Origin: Acidimicrobiia bacterium
GTDB taxonomy: Bacteria > Acidobacteriota > Vicinamibacteria > Vicinamibacterales > UBA2999
DNA length: 64,000 nt
Assembly (NCBI GenBank): GCA_016871275.1
Contig: VFZG01000006.1
Coordinates: 1 to 64,000, forward strand
Direction of reading: 5' to 3'
The translations under genes were made by a program, and so were the position numbers. The notes below the pieces were generated by a model, which ran no database searches, was not told the origin of the DNA, and was given only the letters and a program-made list of their open reading frames with translations. Below are positions 39,885 through 47,423 of the stretch, piece after piece (within the stretch, counting starts at the first letter, position 1; every line of letters starts with the position of its first letter).

Positions 39885-40616
39885 ATGCTCCCGGATCTTC
39901 AACGATTAATCCAACTGCAGGACATTGAGAGCAGGGCCGCGGTGGCCAGCAAAGCCATCGCGGATGCTCCCGGGCGGATTGCGGCGCTGGATGCGCTGCT
40001 GCAGTCCGCCACCGCCGCCCTCGCCGACGCGAAACAATCCTTCGAACACAACAAGACCGCCCGCCGCTCCATTGACAAGGACCTGCTCGCCGACCAGCAG
40101 CGCCTCGAGAAATACCAGGAGCAGGTGATGGCGGTGAAGACCAACGAGCAGCTGCACGCCATGCAGCACCAGATGAAGGCGGTCGAGGCGGAGATCGGGC
40201 AGCGCGAGGAGAAGGTCCTGATCAACATGATGGAGGCCGACGAGATCAACGCCGCCATCAAGCGGGCGGAAGCCGCGCTCACAGCGGCGCAGGCGAGGAT
40301 GGCGTCCGAAAAGGCCGCCATCGAGACCGAGACCACCGCGCACCAGGCAACGGTCGCCGAGTGCGCCGAATCGCGCCGCACGCTGGTGGCGGCGATGGAC
40401 AACCAGGGCGCGGTGGACACGTTCCAGCGGATTGCCAAGGTCCGCGGCACCGCGGTGGCGCGCGCTGAAGGCGAGCGCTGCACGGTCTGCCAGGTCCGGC
40501 TGCGGCCGGCGGTATTCGCCGCGGTCCGCAAGAACGATCAGATCGTGCAGTGCGACAGCTGCAACCGGATCCTGTTCTTCGTGCCTCCCAAGCCGGCCAA
40601 CACGGCCTCGGCGTGA
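39885..40616 (+). CDS. Coiled-coil protein with C4 zinc ribbon (CT398/zf-RING_7 type)
   Basis: 243 aa. Residues about 1-180 form a long helical hairpin coiled coil (QRLEKYQEQVMAVKTNEQLHAMQHQMKAVEAEI as two heptad-rich segments). The C-terminus carries the ribbon C-TVC-QVRL ... QCDSC-NRIL (two CxxC pairs). Relatives are widespread and bind nucleic acid or assembly partners, but function is not settled. The stop overlaps the GTG of the RNase H gene (GTGA), so they are co-translated. Confidence 0.82.
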   Translation: MLPDLQRLIQLQDIESRAAVASKAIADAPGRIAALDALLQSATAALADAKQSFEHNKTARRSIDKDLLADQQRLEKYQEQVMAVKTNEQLHAMQHQMKAVEAEIGQREEKVLINMMEADEINAAIKRAEAALTAAQARMASEKAAIETETTAHQATVAECAESRRTLVAAMDNQGAVDTFQRIAKVRGTAVARAEGERCTVCQVRLRPAVFAAVRKNDQIVQCDSCNRILFFVPPKPANTASA

Positions 40617-41011
40617 TTACCGCGTATTTCGACGGCGGCGCGCGGAGCAATCCGGGCCCAGCCGGCTACGGCGTCTACATCGTGGACGACCTGGGCAACG
40701 TCCTCGCCGAGCTGCACGGCTCGCTTGGCATCGCCACCAACAACGTCGCCGAATACAGCGGCTTGATCGCCGCGCTGCAGTGGGCGATCGATCACGACGT
40801 CACCGCGCTCACCGTCAAGGGTGACTCGCTGCTGATCATCGAGCAGATGCGCGGCAACTACAAGGTCAAGAACGAAGGCTTGAAGCCGCTGCACATGAAG
40901 GCGCGCCTGCTGGTGATGCAGATCGGCAATGTCGCCTTTCAGCACGTCCCGCGTGAACAGAACAAGGATGCCGATCGGCTCTCGAATGTCGGCATGGACG
41001 ATAATCCCTGA
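40613..41011 (+). CDS. RNase HI-family protein
   Basis: 132 aa from the GTG that overlaps the zinc-ribbon stop. Catalytic carboxylates are visible: the Asp in [17 protein letters not shown], the Glu in [12 protein letters not shown], the Asp in [12 protein letters not shown] and the last Asp in [12 protein letters not shown]. This small, unfused form cleaves RNA in RNA/DNA hybrids. The next gene's ATG shares one base with the stop (TGATG). The longer upstream frame is read through the zinc-ribbon gene and is not used. Confidence 0.9.
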   Translation: MITAYFDGGARSNPGPAGYGVYIVDDLGNVLAELHGSLGIATNNVAEYSGLIAALQWAIDHDVTALTVKGDSLLIIEQMRGNYKVKNEGLKPLHMKARLLVMQIGNVAFQHVPREQNKDADRLSNVGMDDNP

Positions 41012-42729
41012 TGATGATTCGCCTGCTGCCCCTGCTGCTGATGGCGCTCTCACAAACGGTCGTCCCGGCCTCGCCGCTGGCGATGCGCGACTTCCGGCTG
41101 CAGTTCGACCCAGCCGGCACGTTCACGCTGGGCGGTGCCGGCTGGCCATCCATGGCCGGCACGTGGACGTTGAGGGGCGCCGAGATCACACTGCAGAACC
41201 AGGCGGGGCCGAAAGACTGTCTCAACGCGGCCCGATACACGATCAGCGTTGACGGCGCCCGCGTCGGACTCGATCTGATCGCCGATGACTGCCAGCCGCG
41301 CCGGATGATTCTCGATCGCAGCCGGTGGATGCCCCCGGGCGCCGAGGCGGCTCCGTCCGCCCGCAGCTTGGTCCGAACCCCCGGTCCGGCAAAGGGCCCG
41401 CTGCCACCGGCTCGCACCACCGGCGTGCCCGCCGAAGCCTCGGCAAAGACGGGCGACTGGCCGTCGTTCCGCGGCCGCGAAGCATCAGGCATCGCCGAAC
41501 AGCAGAATCTTCCCGACACGTGGAATCCCGCCACCGGCGAACACATCCTCTGGAAGACCCCCATTCCTGGACTCGCGCACTCGAGCCCGATCGTCTGGGG
41601 CGACACCGTGTTCGTCACCAGCGCCATTAGTGGACGCGGCCGCGCGACCTTCAAGCCCGGCCTCTATGGCGACGGCGACGCGTCGGAGGATCGTTCGCCG
41701 CATCGCTGGATGCTCTACGCGATCGACAAGCGAACCGGCAGGATTCGCTGGGAGCGCACCGCCGCGCAGGGTGAACCGCGCAACAAGCGCCATATCAAGT
41801 CCACCTATGCGAGTGCCTCACCCGCCACCGATGGGCGCATCGTCGTCACCTGGTTCGGGTCGCAGGGCATCGACGCCTACGATCTCGACGGCGGCTTGCG
41901 TTGGTCTGTCGACATCGGCCGCGTCGACATGGGCGCGTATGACATACCCGCCTACGAGTGGGGACCGGCCAGCTCGCCGATCATCTGGAACGGACTGGTC
42001 ATCGTGCAGTGCGACACGCAGGCGGATTCGTTCCTGCTGGCGCTCGATGCGGCCACCGGCGAGACCGTGTGGAAGACCGATCGCACCGAGCTGCCGTCGT
42101 GGGGCACGCCGACCATCGTCACGACACCCGCCGGTCCGGAGCTGATCACCAACGCGTCGAACTTCGTGCGCGGTTACGATCCCAGGACCGGCCAGGAGTT
42201 GTGGAAACTCGGTGGCAGCTCGAAGATCACCGCGCCGACGCCGATCTTTGCGAACGGCCTGCACATCATCGCCAGCGGACGCGCACCCGAACGCCCGGTG
42301 TTTGCCGTGAAGCCGGGCGCGCGCGGCGACCTGACACTCGCCAAGGACGCCACCGACAGCGCCCACATCGCGTGGAGCAAGACCGGCCGCGGCTCGTACA
42401 TGCCGACGCCGCTCGCCTATCGCGGCCAGTTGTACGTCCTGGCGAACAACGGCGTGTTCGACGCCTACGACATCACGACCGGCAAGGAGATCTATCGACA
42501 GCGCCTGCAACTCGTCGGCAGCGGCTACAGCGCATCGCCGGTGGCGGCTGACGGGAAGATTTACCTGTCTAACGAAGACGGCGAAATGGTGGTCGTGGAG
42601 GCGGGCGCCACGTTCAGGCAAATCTCGGCGAACGCAATGGGCGAGATGCTGATGGCCACGCCGGCGCTGTCCGATGGCGTGATGTACGTCCGGGGCGTCT
42701 CGACGCTGTTTGCGATCGGTCGCCGCTGA
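41011..42729 (+). CDS. Exported PQQ-like propeller protein with N-terminal beta domain
   Basis: 572 aa with a signal peptide ([18 protein letters not shown]). An N-terminal domain of about 100 residues ([20 protein letters not shown]) has no clear family. A linker encoded by a dispersed repeat ([12 protein letters not shown], near 41425-41455) leads to a [11 protein letters not shown] propeller with blades such as [16 protein letters not shown] and [14 protein letters not shown]. It parallels the protein at 14669-16090 without the extra N-domain. It may bind quinone or act as a scaffold. The start overlaps the RNase H stop by one nt, so it shares the transcript. Confidence 0.82.
   Translation: MMIRLLPLLLMALSQTVVPASPLAMRDFRLQFDPAGTFTLGGAGWPSMAGTWTLRGAEITLQNQAGPKDCLNAARYTISVDGARVGLDLIADDCQPRRMILDRSRWMPPGAEAAPSARSLVRTPGPAKGPLPPARTTGVPAEASAKTGDWPSFRGREASGIAEQQNLPDTWNPATGEHILWKTPIPGLAHSSPIVWGDTVFVTSAISGRGRATFKPGLYGDGDASEDRSPHRWMLYAIDKRTGRIRWERTAAQGEPRNKRHIKSTYASASPATDGRIVVTWFGSQGIDAYDLDGGLRWSVDIGRVDMGAYDIPAYEWGPASSPIIWNGLVIVQCDTQADSFLLALDAATGETVWKTDRTELPSWGTPTIVTTPAGPELITNASNFVRGYDPRTGQELWKLGGSSKITAPTPIFANGLHIIASGRAPERPVFAVKPGARGDLTLAKDATDSAHIAWSKTGRGSYMPTPLAYRGQLYVLANNGVFDAYDITTGKEIYRQRLQLVGSGYSASPVAADGKIYLSNEDGEMVVVEAGATFRQISANAMGEMLMATPALSDGVMYVRGVSTLFAIGRR
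41425..41455. repeat. Dispersed GC-rich repeat within a propeller gene linker
   Basis: Reads GTGCCCGCCGAAGCCTCGGC and then AAAGACGGGCG on the plus strand and encodes [11 protein letters not shown] between the N-terminal domain and the propeller. The core CCGCCGAAGCCTCGGCAAAG matches the copies in pgeF and ftsQ, and less closely that in the M16 gene. Confidence 0.6.
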
Positions 42730-42757
42730 TCACGCGGCGACCGACCACGGGACCACG

Positions 42758-43933
42758 TCAGCCTCGACCCAGCACCTTCCTGAAAATGGGCAGGGCCTTC
42801 TCCATGTCTTCCATGCGGCCGAGCGAGATGCGCGCGTAGGTCTTCTCCATCGGCGGGAAGTCACGGCCGACGGCCACGCCGAGCGCGCGGCAACCGTCGC
42901 GAAACTCGACGGCCGGGCGCTGGATGTTCACGAAGATGAAGTTGGTCTCCGACTCGGGCGTTTCGAAGCCCATCGCCCGGAACTGGTTCTGCGTCCAGTC
43001 GCGGACGCGCTTGTTCTCCATCTTCTCCCACTGCATGTGCGCCTTGTCGCTCAGGGCCGCGGTAGCGGCGACCGCCTGCAATTCGCCGATGCTGCCGAGG
43101 CCCCACGCGTTGCCGACCTTCCGCATGGTGTCGGGCTGGCCAACCGCGTAGCCGATGCGCATGCCGGCCATGCCGTAGGCTTTGGAGAAGGTGCGCGAAA
43201 TGAACACGCCCGGCAACTCGAGCGCCAACTTCGCCATGGTGAACGCACCCGGCTTGGTGGCGTATTCGAGATAGGCCTCGTCGATCAGGATGCCGGTCTC
43301 GGGCGAGCGCTGCTTGATGGTGCGAACCGTCTGTTCGATGTCGGCCGAGGTCTGTACCGTCGACGTCGGGTTGTTCGGGTTGCAGAGGAACACCAGGCCG
43401 GCGCCGATCGACGCCTTGATCATGCCTTCGAGATCGAGCGCCAGCGTCTTCGGGTGGACGGCGATGAACCGCACCGGCGCCTTGATGCGCTGAGCGGTCT
43501 GCGCGGGCGAGCCGTACGACGGATCACCGGTGACCAGCGCCTTGTCGCCGTTGCAGTAGGCCATCACGGCGGCGGTGAGGATGTCGCCTGAGCCGGTGCC
43601 CAGGATGACGTTGTTCGGCTTGGCGCCATCCATCGCGGCGCAGGCCTCGACGAACCCGTTGAGACTGGGCGGCGCGTAGCCGAGCCCGAGGTTGCTGAAG
43701 TTGTAGTTTTTCAGCGCTTCGATCACCTTCGGACCAGGTCCTCTGAGGTTTTCGTTGCTGCTGAGCTTGATGATGTCGCCGGTCGCGGCCGGACGCTGTC
43801 CGCCACCGCCCCGGCCCTGCTCCAACGCCAGCAGATCGTCGGTGCCATACGCCCTGATCAACTGGGAGGCGGCGGCAACGCCTGCTCCGCCACCACCGAG
43901 CCTTCGAACAAATTCACGACGTGAAAACGCCAT
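42758..43933 (-). CDS. Tat-exported class I/II aminotransferase (HisC-like)
   Basis: PLP-dependent aminotransferase of 391 aa. The N-terminus has a twin-arginine signal, FSRREFVRRLGGGGAGVAAAS, followed by the HisC-like body: IKLSSNENLRGPGPKVIEAL, GTGSGDILTAAVMAY, CNPNNPTST, ILIDEAYLEYA and the lysine segment SRTFSKAYGMAGMRIGYAVG. HisC-type enzymes normally work in the cytosol on histidinol phosphate. A Tat signal suggests the folded, PLP-loaded enzyme is exported and acts on another amino donor. AGGAGG precedes the ATG. It converges on the PQQ propeller gene, and its promoter must lie downstream of pgeF. Confidence 0.87.
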   Translation of the reverse strand: MAFSRREFVRRLGGGGAGVAAASQLIRAYGTDDLLALEQGRGGGGQRPAATGDIIKLSSNENLRGPGPKVIEALKNYNFSNLGLGYAPPSLNGFVEACAAMDGAKPNNVILGTGSGDILTAAVMAYCNGDKALVTGDPSYGSPAQTAQRIKAPVRFIAVHPKTLALDLEGMIKASIGAGLVFLCNPNNPTSTVQTSADIEQTVRTIKQRSPETGILIDEAYLEYATKPGAFTMAKLALELPGVFISRTFSKAYGMAGMRIGYAVGQPDTMRKVGNAWGLGSIGELQAVAATAALSDKAHMQWEKMENKRVRDWTQNQFRAMGFETPESETNFIFVNIQRPAVEFRDGCRALGVAVGRDFPPMEKTYARISLGRMEDMEKALPIFRKVLGRG

Positions 43934-44015
43934 ACCGCCTCCTGTATTTGCGGGAAATAGTAGCACCAATCGCTGTGGAGCGTTTTGACCTTCAGGGCGT
44001 CGGCCTGCCGGCTGT

Positions 44016-44840
44016 CTAGTCCGCCGTCTTGTCCGCCGTAGCCTCAACGAAGGCGGACGCCTCGGCGGGGGCGGGCACGACGATGATTCCGGCCATGCGG
44101 CCGGCGCGCTCGCCGTCCACGCGATACGAGTCGAACACGGCCGGATGCGAGACCGTGCTCAAGCCGCAGATATATATGCGATCGCGTGACAGGCCGCTCT
44201 TCACGAGCTGATCGCGATTCGCCGTCCACAGATCCAGGTGCGGCTTTGGACGAGTGCGGATGAACCAGGCGTCGATGTCCGCCGCCTCGTGGCCGGCGGC
44301 GCGGAACGCCTCGATGAGCGACTCGCTGACTTCGTAGTCCGCCGGCCCTGCGCTCGGGCCGATCGCGGCCGTCAGATCCGCCGGCCTGCTGCCGCACTCC
44401 CGCCGCATTGTTTCCACCGCCACCGCCGCAAGGCGCAAACACGTGCCCCGCCAGCCGGCATGCACCGCGGCGGCGGCGCCGACCCGCGCGTCGGCGATCA
44501 GGATGGGGACGCAGTCGGCAACCATCACCGCCAGTGACAGCCCCGGCTGGTCGGACACGACCGCATCGCCGTCCGGCCGGTCCTCCGCCGCGTGGTGCGG
44601 CACCTGGCCTCGCTTCAACACGCGCACCACGTGGCCGTGCACCTGCGTGACTCGCCTCAGCGAATTGACCGACGTTCCAACAGAGGCCAGCGCGGCGTGC
44701 CACGCGGACGGATCGGGTAATGGCAGTTGCTTCGACGTAAACAGATGTTGCGCCTGCGCCGACAGCGATCGACAACGCAGGCCGCTGCCCCAAGCCTCAT
44801 GGTTCCAATGAAATGCGGGATCCGGGATCGGCAACGTCAT
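44016..44840 (-). CDS. pgeF: Laccase-domain protein (PgeF-type peptidoglycan editing factor)
   Basis: 274 aa. The multicopper polyphenol oxidase/laccase-domain family includes PgeF, a zinc enzyme that removes mis-inserted serine from cell-wall peptides. Signatures are VTQVHGHVV, GLSLAVMVADCVPILI, AAVHAGWRGT (His and Cys ligands) and ICGLSTVSHPAVFDSYRVDG. ATG 44840 fits homology; the upstream ATG adds only eight unsupported residues. The last ~20 residues (EASAFVEATADKTAD) come from a dispersed repeat beyond the usual end AGRMAGIIV. Confidence 0.87.
   Translation of the reverse strand: MTLPIPDPAFHWNHEAWGSGLRCRSLSAQAQHLFTSKQLPLPDPSAWHAALASVGTSVNSLRRVTQVHGHVVRVLKRGQVPHHAAEDRPDGDAVVSDQPGLSLAVMVADCVPILIADARVGAAAAVHAGWRGTCLRLAAVAVETMRRECGSRPADLTAAIGPSAGPADYEVSESLIEAFRAAGHEAADIDAWFIRTRPKPHLDLWTANRDQLVKSGLSRDRIYICGLSTVSHPAVFDSYRVDGERAGRMAGIIVVPAPAEASAFVEATADKTAD
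44031..44060. repeat. Dispersed GC-rich repeat encoding the C-terminal tail of PgeF
   Basis: TGTCCGCCGTAGCCTCAACG plus AAGGCGGACG, read on the minus strand, gives the tail FVEATADK. CCGCCGTAGCC is shared with the ftsQ copy at 57561-57588. A second GC-rich unit (GCCTCGGCGGGGGCGGGC) follows and also codes tail residues. Confidence 0.6.
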
Positions 44841-44983
44841 TGCCCACCGCACCCGCAGTGGCAACCACGGTTGTCCTGCTCACCACAGGCGACGGCGTTC
44901 ACGGCGGATTCTGGCTGCGTTGGCGCTGGCATCACTCTTGATATTCCGTCTGGCGCACGTCCCAACAAGACTGGAGCACACAC

Positions 44984-45289
44984 ATGGTGGTCAAGATCAT
45001 GCCGAACGACAAGAACAATTCGCCGCAGGGCAAGCTCGCCGATGTCGAAATGCACTTCACAGACGGCGCCATGGCAGGGCTGCGGCTGCTCGGCTTCGCG
45101 GTATGGGAGAAGAAGAACGGCACGGGCCGAAGCGTCACGTTGCCGTCGCGCCCGTATTCGGTGAACGGGGAGCGGCGCAATTTCTCGCTGCTTCGGCCGG
45201 TGACCGACCCGAAGGCGCAGGACCGAATCCGGGACCTGGTGCTCCAGGCCTACGCCGACTTCGAGTCGCAGGCGGCGCTGGCCAGCTAG
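44984..45289 (+). CDS. Small SpoVG-like protein
   Basis: 101 aa, soluble. The order of motifs, DVEMHFTDGAMAGLRLLGFAVW, then TLPSRPYSVNGERRNFSLLRPV, then DRIRDLVLQAYADFE, resembles SpoVG (a small nucleic-acid-binding regulator), whose core is ...[20 protein letters not shown]...IQDAVLNEY. Identity is low, so this is a distant proposal. GGAG lies about 10 nt before the ATG. Its stop (TAG 45287-45289) overlaps the stop of the convergent radical SAM gene within one CTAG. Whether it binds DNA or RNA is unknown. Confidence 0.6.
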   Translation: MVVKIMPNDKNNSPQGKLADVEMHFTDGAMAGLRLLGFAVWEKKNGTGRSVTLPSRPYSVNGERRNFSLLRPVTDPKAQDRIRDLVLQAYADFESQAALAS

Positions 45290-47028
45290 TTCAGCACCGG
45301 CAGGAGCCGGGCGTTCTCCTGGGCGCGCTTCGGGGGTAGTGTCCACTCGGCGCGCGTGCTCTTCTCGAACTCGGCGCGGAAGAACGGCTCCTTCATGCCG
45401 CCGTCGATCACGTTCCACGGCAGCACCGTGTCGTTGGATCGGTCGCGGTAGATGTAGAAGTCGCCGTCCACGCCGGCGTCGGCGACGGCGCGGCGCCACT
45501 GGCCGCCATTGGCTTCGGCGTGTTCGATGGCCGGCGCGATGCGGCGATCGCCAAGCGACAGCAGCGCCTGGTAATAGGAGTGCCGCTCGCTCTTGATGTT
45601 GAAGTAGACGTTGTCGATGCCGGCCACCAGCGTGCGCATGCGCTTCATCCGGCGTTCGATGTCGCCGGATGGCGTCATCGGCAGCCACTGGTAGGCGGTG
45701 CCGGGCTTGGGCACCAGCGGGTTGACGCTGGCGACGATGCGGCCAATGCGGCCGCGGGCGCGGGCATGCTTGAGCATGATGGCGTGCAGCTGCAGGGTGA
45801 GGTCGCGAATCGCAACGAGATCGGCATCCTCTTCCGTCGGCAGGCCGATCATGTAGTAGAGCTTCAAGCTTTCGATGCCGGTCGCGAAGATCAGCTCGGC
45901 GCGGTTGAGGATCTCCTCGTTGGTGATGGTCTTGTTGATCACCCGGCGGAGTCGATCCGACCCGGTCTCGGGGGCAATCGTCAGCGTGCGCTCACCGCTC
46001 TCCCGCAGCAGCGACACGATGGTCGGGGTGAGGTCGTCGAGACGCAGCGAAGCGGGGCTGATCGAATAGCCCATGTCCTTCAAACTGCGGAGGATCTGTT
46101 CGATGTCGGGGTGATCGCACAACGCGATCGACACCAGGCCGGCGCGCGACGAGTGCGCGCGGGCGGCTTGGGCAAGGTCGAGAATCCGTTGGGTGGGAAA
46201 CGCCCGCACCGGCAGGTAGTTGTAGCCGGCCCAGCAGAAGCGGCAGAGGTTGGCGCATCCGCGCACGACTTCAACGAGGAAGCGTGAGCCGAACTCGGTG
46301 TCGGGGGTGAAGATGCTCGTGGACGGTGGATCGATGGCGTCGGTGGTCCTGAGCGCGGCCTTACGAACCACTGGCGGTGCGCCGGTGCCCTCGCGCGGCA
46401 CGAACCGCGCGATCGCGCCATGGGTGTCGTACTCCACGTCGTAGAACGACGGGATGTAGTAGCCGCGATGCTGCGCGAGCCTGCGGAGTTGTTCGCTTCG
46501 AGACGGCGTCTGAAACGCCTCGAGCAAGGCGGGCACCAACGCCTCCCCTTCGCCGGCGGCAATGACGTCGGCAAACGGAGCGAGCGGCTCTGGATTGACG
46601 AAGGTGACGGCGCCGCCGATTACGACCAGCGGATCCGTGTAGTCACGATCCGCGGCCCGTAACGGCACGCCGGCCAGTCGCAACATCGTCAGGACGTTGG
46701 TGTAGTCCCACTCGAACGACACCGAGCAGGCGATGACGTCGAAGTCGGCGACCGGCGTCTGCGACTCGATGGTGACGATGCGGGCGCCTGACTCGCGCAG
46801 CGCGGCGAGCTCCTGTTTCGGAGGCAGGAACGCGCGCTCGCAGACGATGTCGGGCTGATCGTTGAAGAGGCGATAGATCGTCTGGAAGCCGAGGTTCGAC
46901 ATCCCGACGAAATAGGTATTGGGAAAGATCAATGCGACGCGGAGGCGATTGGCGTGCGGCTTGCGCACGTAACCGACCTCACGCGAAAGGATGTGCTGTG
47001 CGGCTTCTTGCAGGTGCCGGGACTTCAT
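45286..47028 (-). CDS. B12-binding-domain radical SAM protein (TIGR03960-like)
   Basis: 580 aa. The N-terminal cobalamin-binding-like region (VALIFPNTYFVGMSNLGFQTIYRLFN, VADFDVIACSVSFEWDYTNVLTML) precedes the radical SAM core: VVRGCANLCRFCWAGYNYLP (CxxxCxxC) and APETGSDRLRRVINK. Similar proteins are annotated only as uncharacterised radical SAM proteins, often beside a DUF2344 partner; none is in this window. The start is ATG at 47028, just after a conserved hairpin leader. The first ~100 codons are repeated as fragments at 49158-49383 and 53730-54031. Reaction and substrate unknown. Confidence 0.87.
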   Translation of the reverse strand: MKSRHLQEAAQHILSREVGYVRKPHANRLRVALIFPNTYFVGMSNLGFQTIYRLFNDQPDIVCERAFLPPKQELAALRESGARIVTIESQTPVADFDVIACSVSFEWDYTNVLTMLRLAGVPLRAADRDYTDPLVVIGGAVTFVNPEPLAPFADVIAAGEGEALVPALLEAFQTPSRSEQLRRLAQHRGYYIPSFYDVEYDTHGAIARFVPREGTGAPPVVRKAALRTTDAIDPPSTSIFTPDTEFGSRFLVEVVRGCANLCRFCWAGYNYLPVRAFPTQRILDLAQAARAHSSRAGLVSIALCDHPDIEQILRSLKDMGYSISPASLRLDDLTPTIVSLLRESGERTLTIAPETGSDRLRRVINKTITNEEILNRAELIFATGIESLKLYYMIGLPTEEDADLVAIRDLTLQLHAIMLKHARARGRIGRIVASVNPLVPKPGTAYQWLPMTPSGDIERRMKRMRTLVAGIDNVYFNIKSERHSYYQALLSLGDRRIAPAIEHAEANGGQWRRAVADAGVDGDFYIYRDRSNDTVLPWNVIDGGMKEPFFRAEFEKSTRAEWTLPPKRAQENARLLPVLN

Positions 47029-47141
47029 TCAGGTCCCAGGGGGTCATCGAGCTGTGTTTACGCCGGCGGCGCTCGCGGCTCCCCTGGATATCCCTACTCT
47101 ATCAGCCCTCATTGCGGCGCAGGAACGCCGGCACGTCCAGG
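46741..47141. repeat. Repeat copy A: 5' end of the radical SAM gene, spacer and 3' end of ftsZ
   Basis: This 401-nt stretch matches copy C at 53730-54124, at roughly 95% by eye. It includes the first ~96 codons of the intact radical SAM gene (minus strand), the spacer, and the last ~12 codons of ftsZ ([10 protein letters not shown]), which are out of place here because ftsZ itself ends at 54085. Beyond 47141 the similarity stops abruptly. It forms the left border of the mosaic insertion. Confidence 0.85.
47031..47088 (-). promoter_or_regulatory. Structured leader in front of the radical SAM gene
   Basis: On the minus strand the leader folds as P1 CCAGGGG / CCCCTGG, P2 GAGC / GCTC and P3 CGCC / GGCG, with the internal strand TAAACACA. 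The 3' arm of P1 ends in TGGGA, a possible ribosome binding site 7-10 nt before the ATG, so pairing could block translation. The core is nearly identical in the three copies (also 49386-49443 and 54015-54071), while flanking bases differ. It does not match the cobalamin riboswitch pattern I know. Confidence 0.45.
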
Positions 47142-47423
47142 CCGGCTGAGCCGCTAGGCGCTGCGGCCGCGGGTCAACCACCCCTGCCGTTCGAGGCCGG
47201 CGACGATTGCGTGGCTGGAGACGACTACTGACATCGCCCTGTTGCATGCCGGAGCCAGGCCGGAGCCTGCACTGTGAGCTGACCTGCGCTGGCCCTGTGC
47301 GCTGGGTCCGAGAACGGGCCTTCCGATAACTGGGAGGCCGCTGATACGGCCTATCGTCTGCGCCGCGGTGAACGACCAGGTGCACGAGGCCACGGCGGTG
47401 AGAATCCGGTCCGCCCGCTTCGT
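47142..47423. other. Mosaic junction without an intact gene
   Basis: Between repeat copy A and the GT-C gene lie pieces of unrelated sequence: about 147 nt with a plus-strand frame PPLPFEAGDDCVAGDDY (unrecognised), the 72-nt palindromic element, then a plus-strand C-terminal fragment AAVNDQVHEATAVRIRSARFV ending at TAG 47425-47427. Nothing here looks complete. The pattern is that of repeated insertion and deletion. Confidence 0.55.
47289..47360. repeat. 72-nt structured palindromic element, copy 1
   Basis: Differs from the copy at 53658-53729 at three positions. It contains stem GGCCC / GGGCC, stem GGCCTTCC / GGGAGGCC (one G-T pair, 7-nt loop) and stem GGCCG / CGGCC. Sequences on either side differ completely between copies, so its ends are well defined. 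The right 26 nt recur at 49131-49156. Confidence 0.75.

Noticed and set aside
47031-47088. Cobalamin riboswitch for the B12-binding radical SAM gene
   Set aside because: The segment is too short and lacks the B12-box pattern and the long multi-stem core; kept only as an unassigned structured leader.
47289-47360. Integron attC site
   Set aside because: No GTTRRRY/RYYYAAC core pair at the ends and no integrase gene in the window; the hairpins are shorter than in attC sites.
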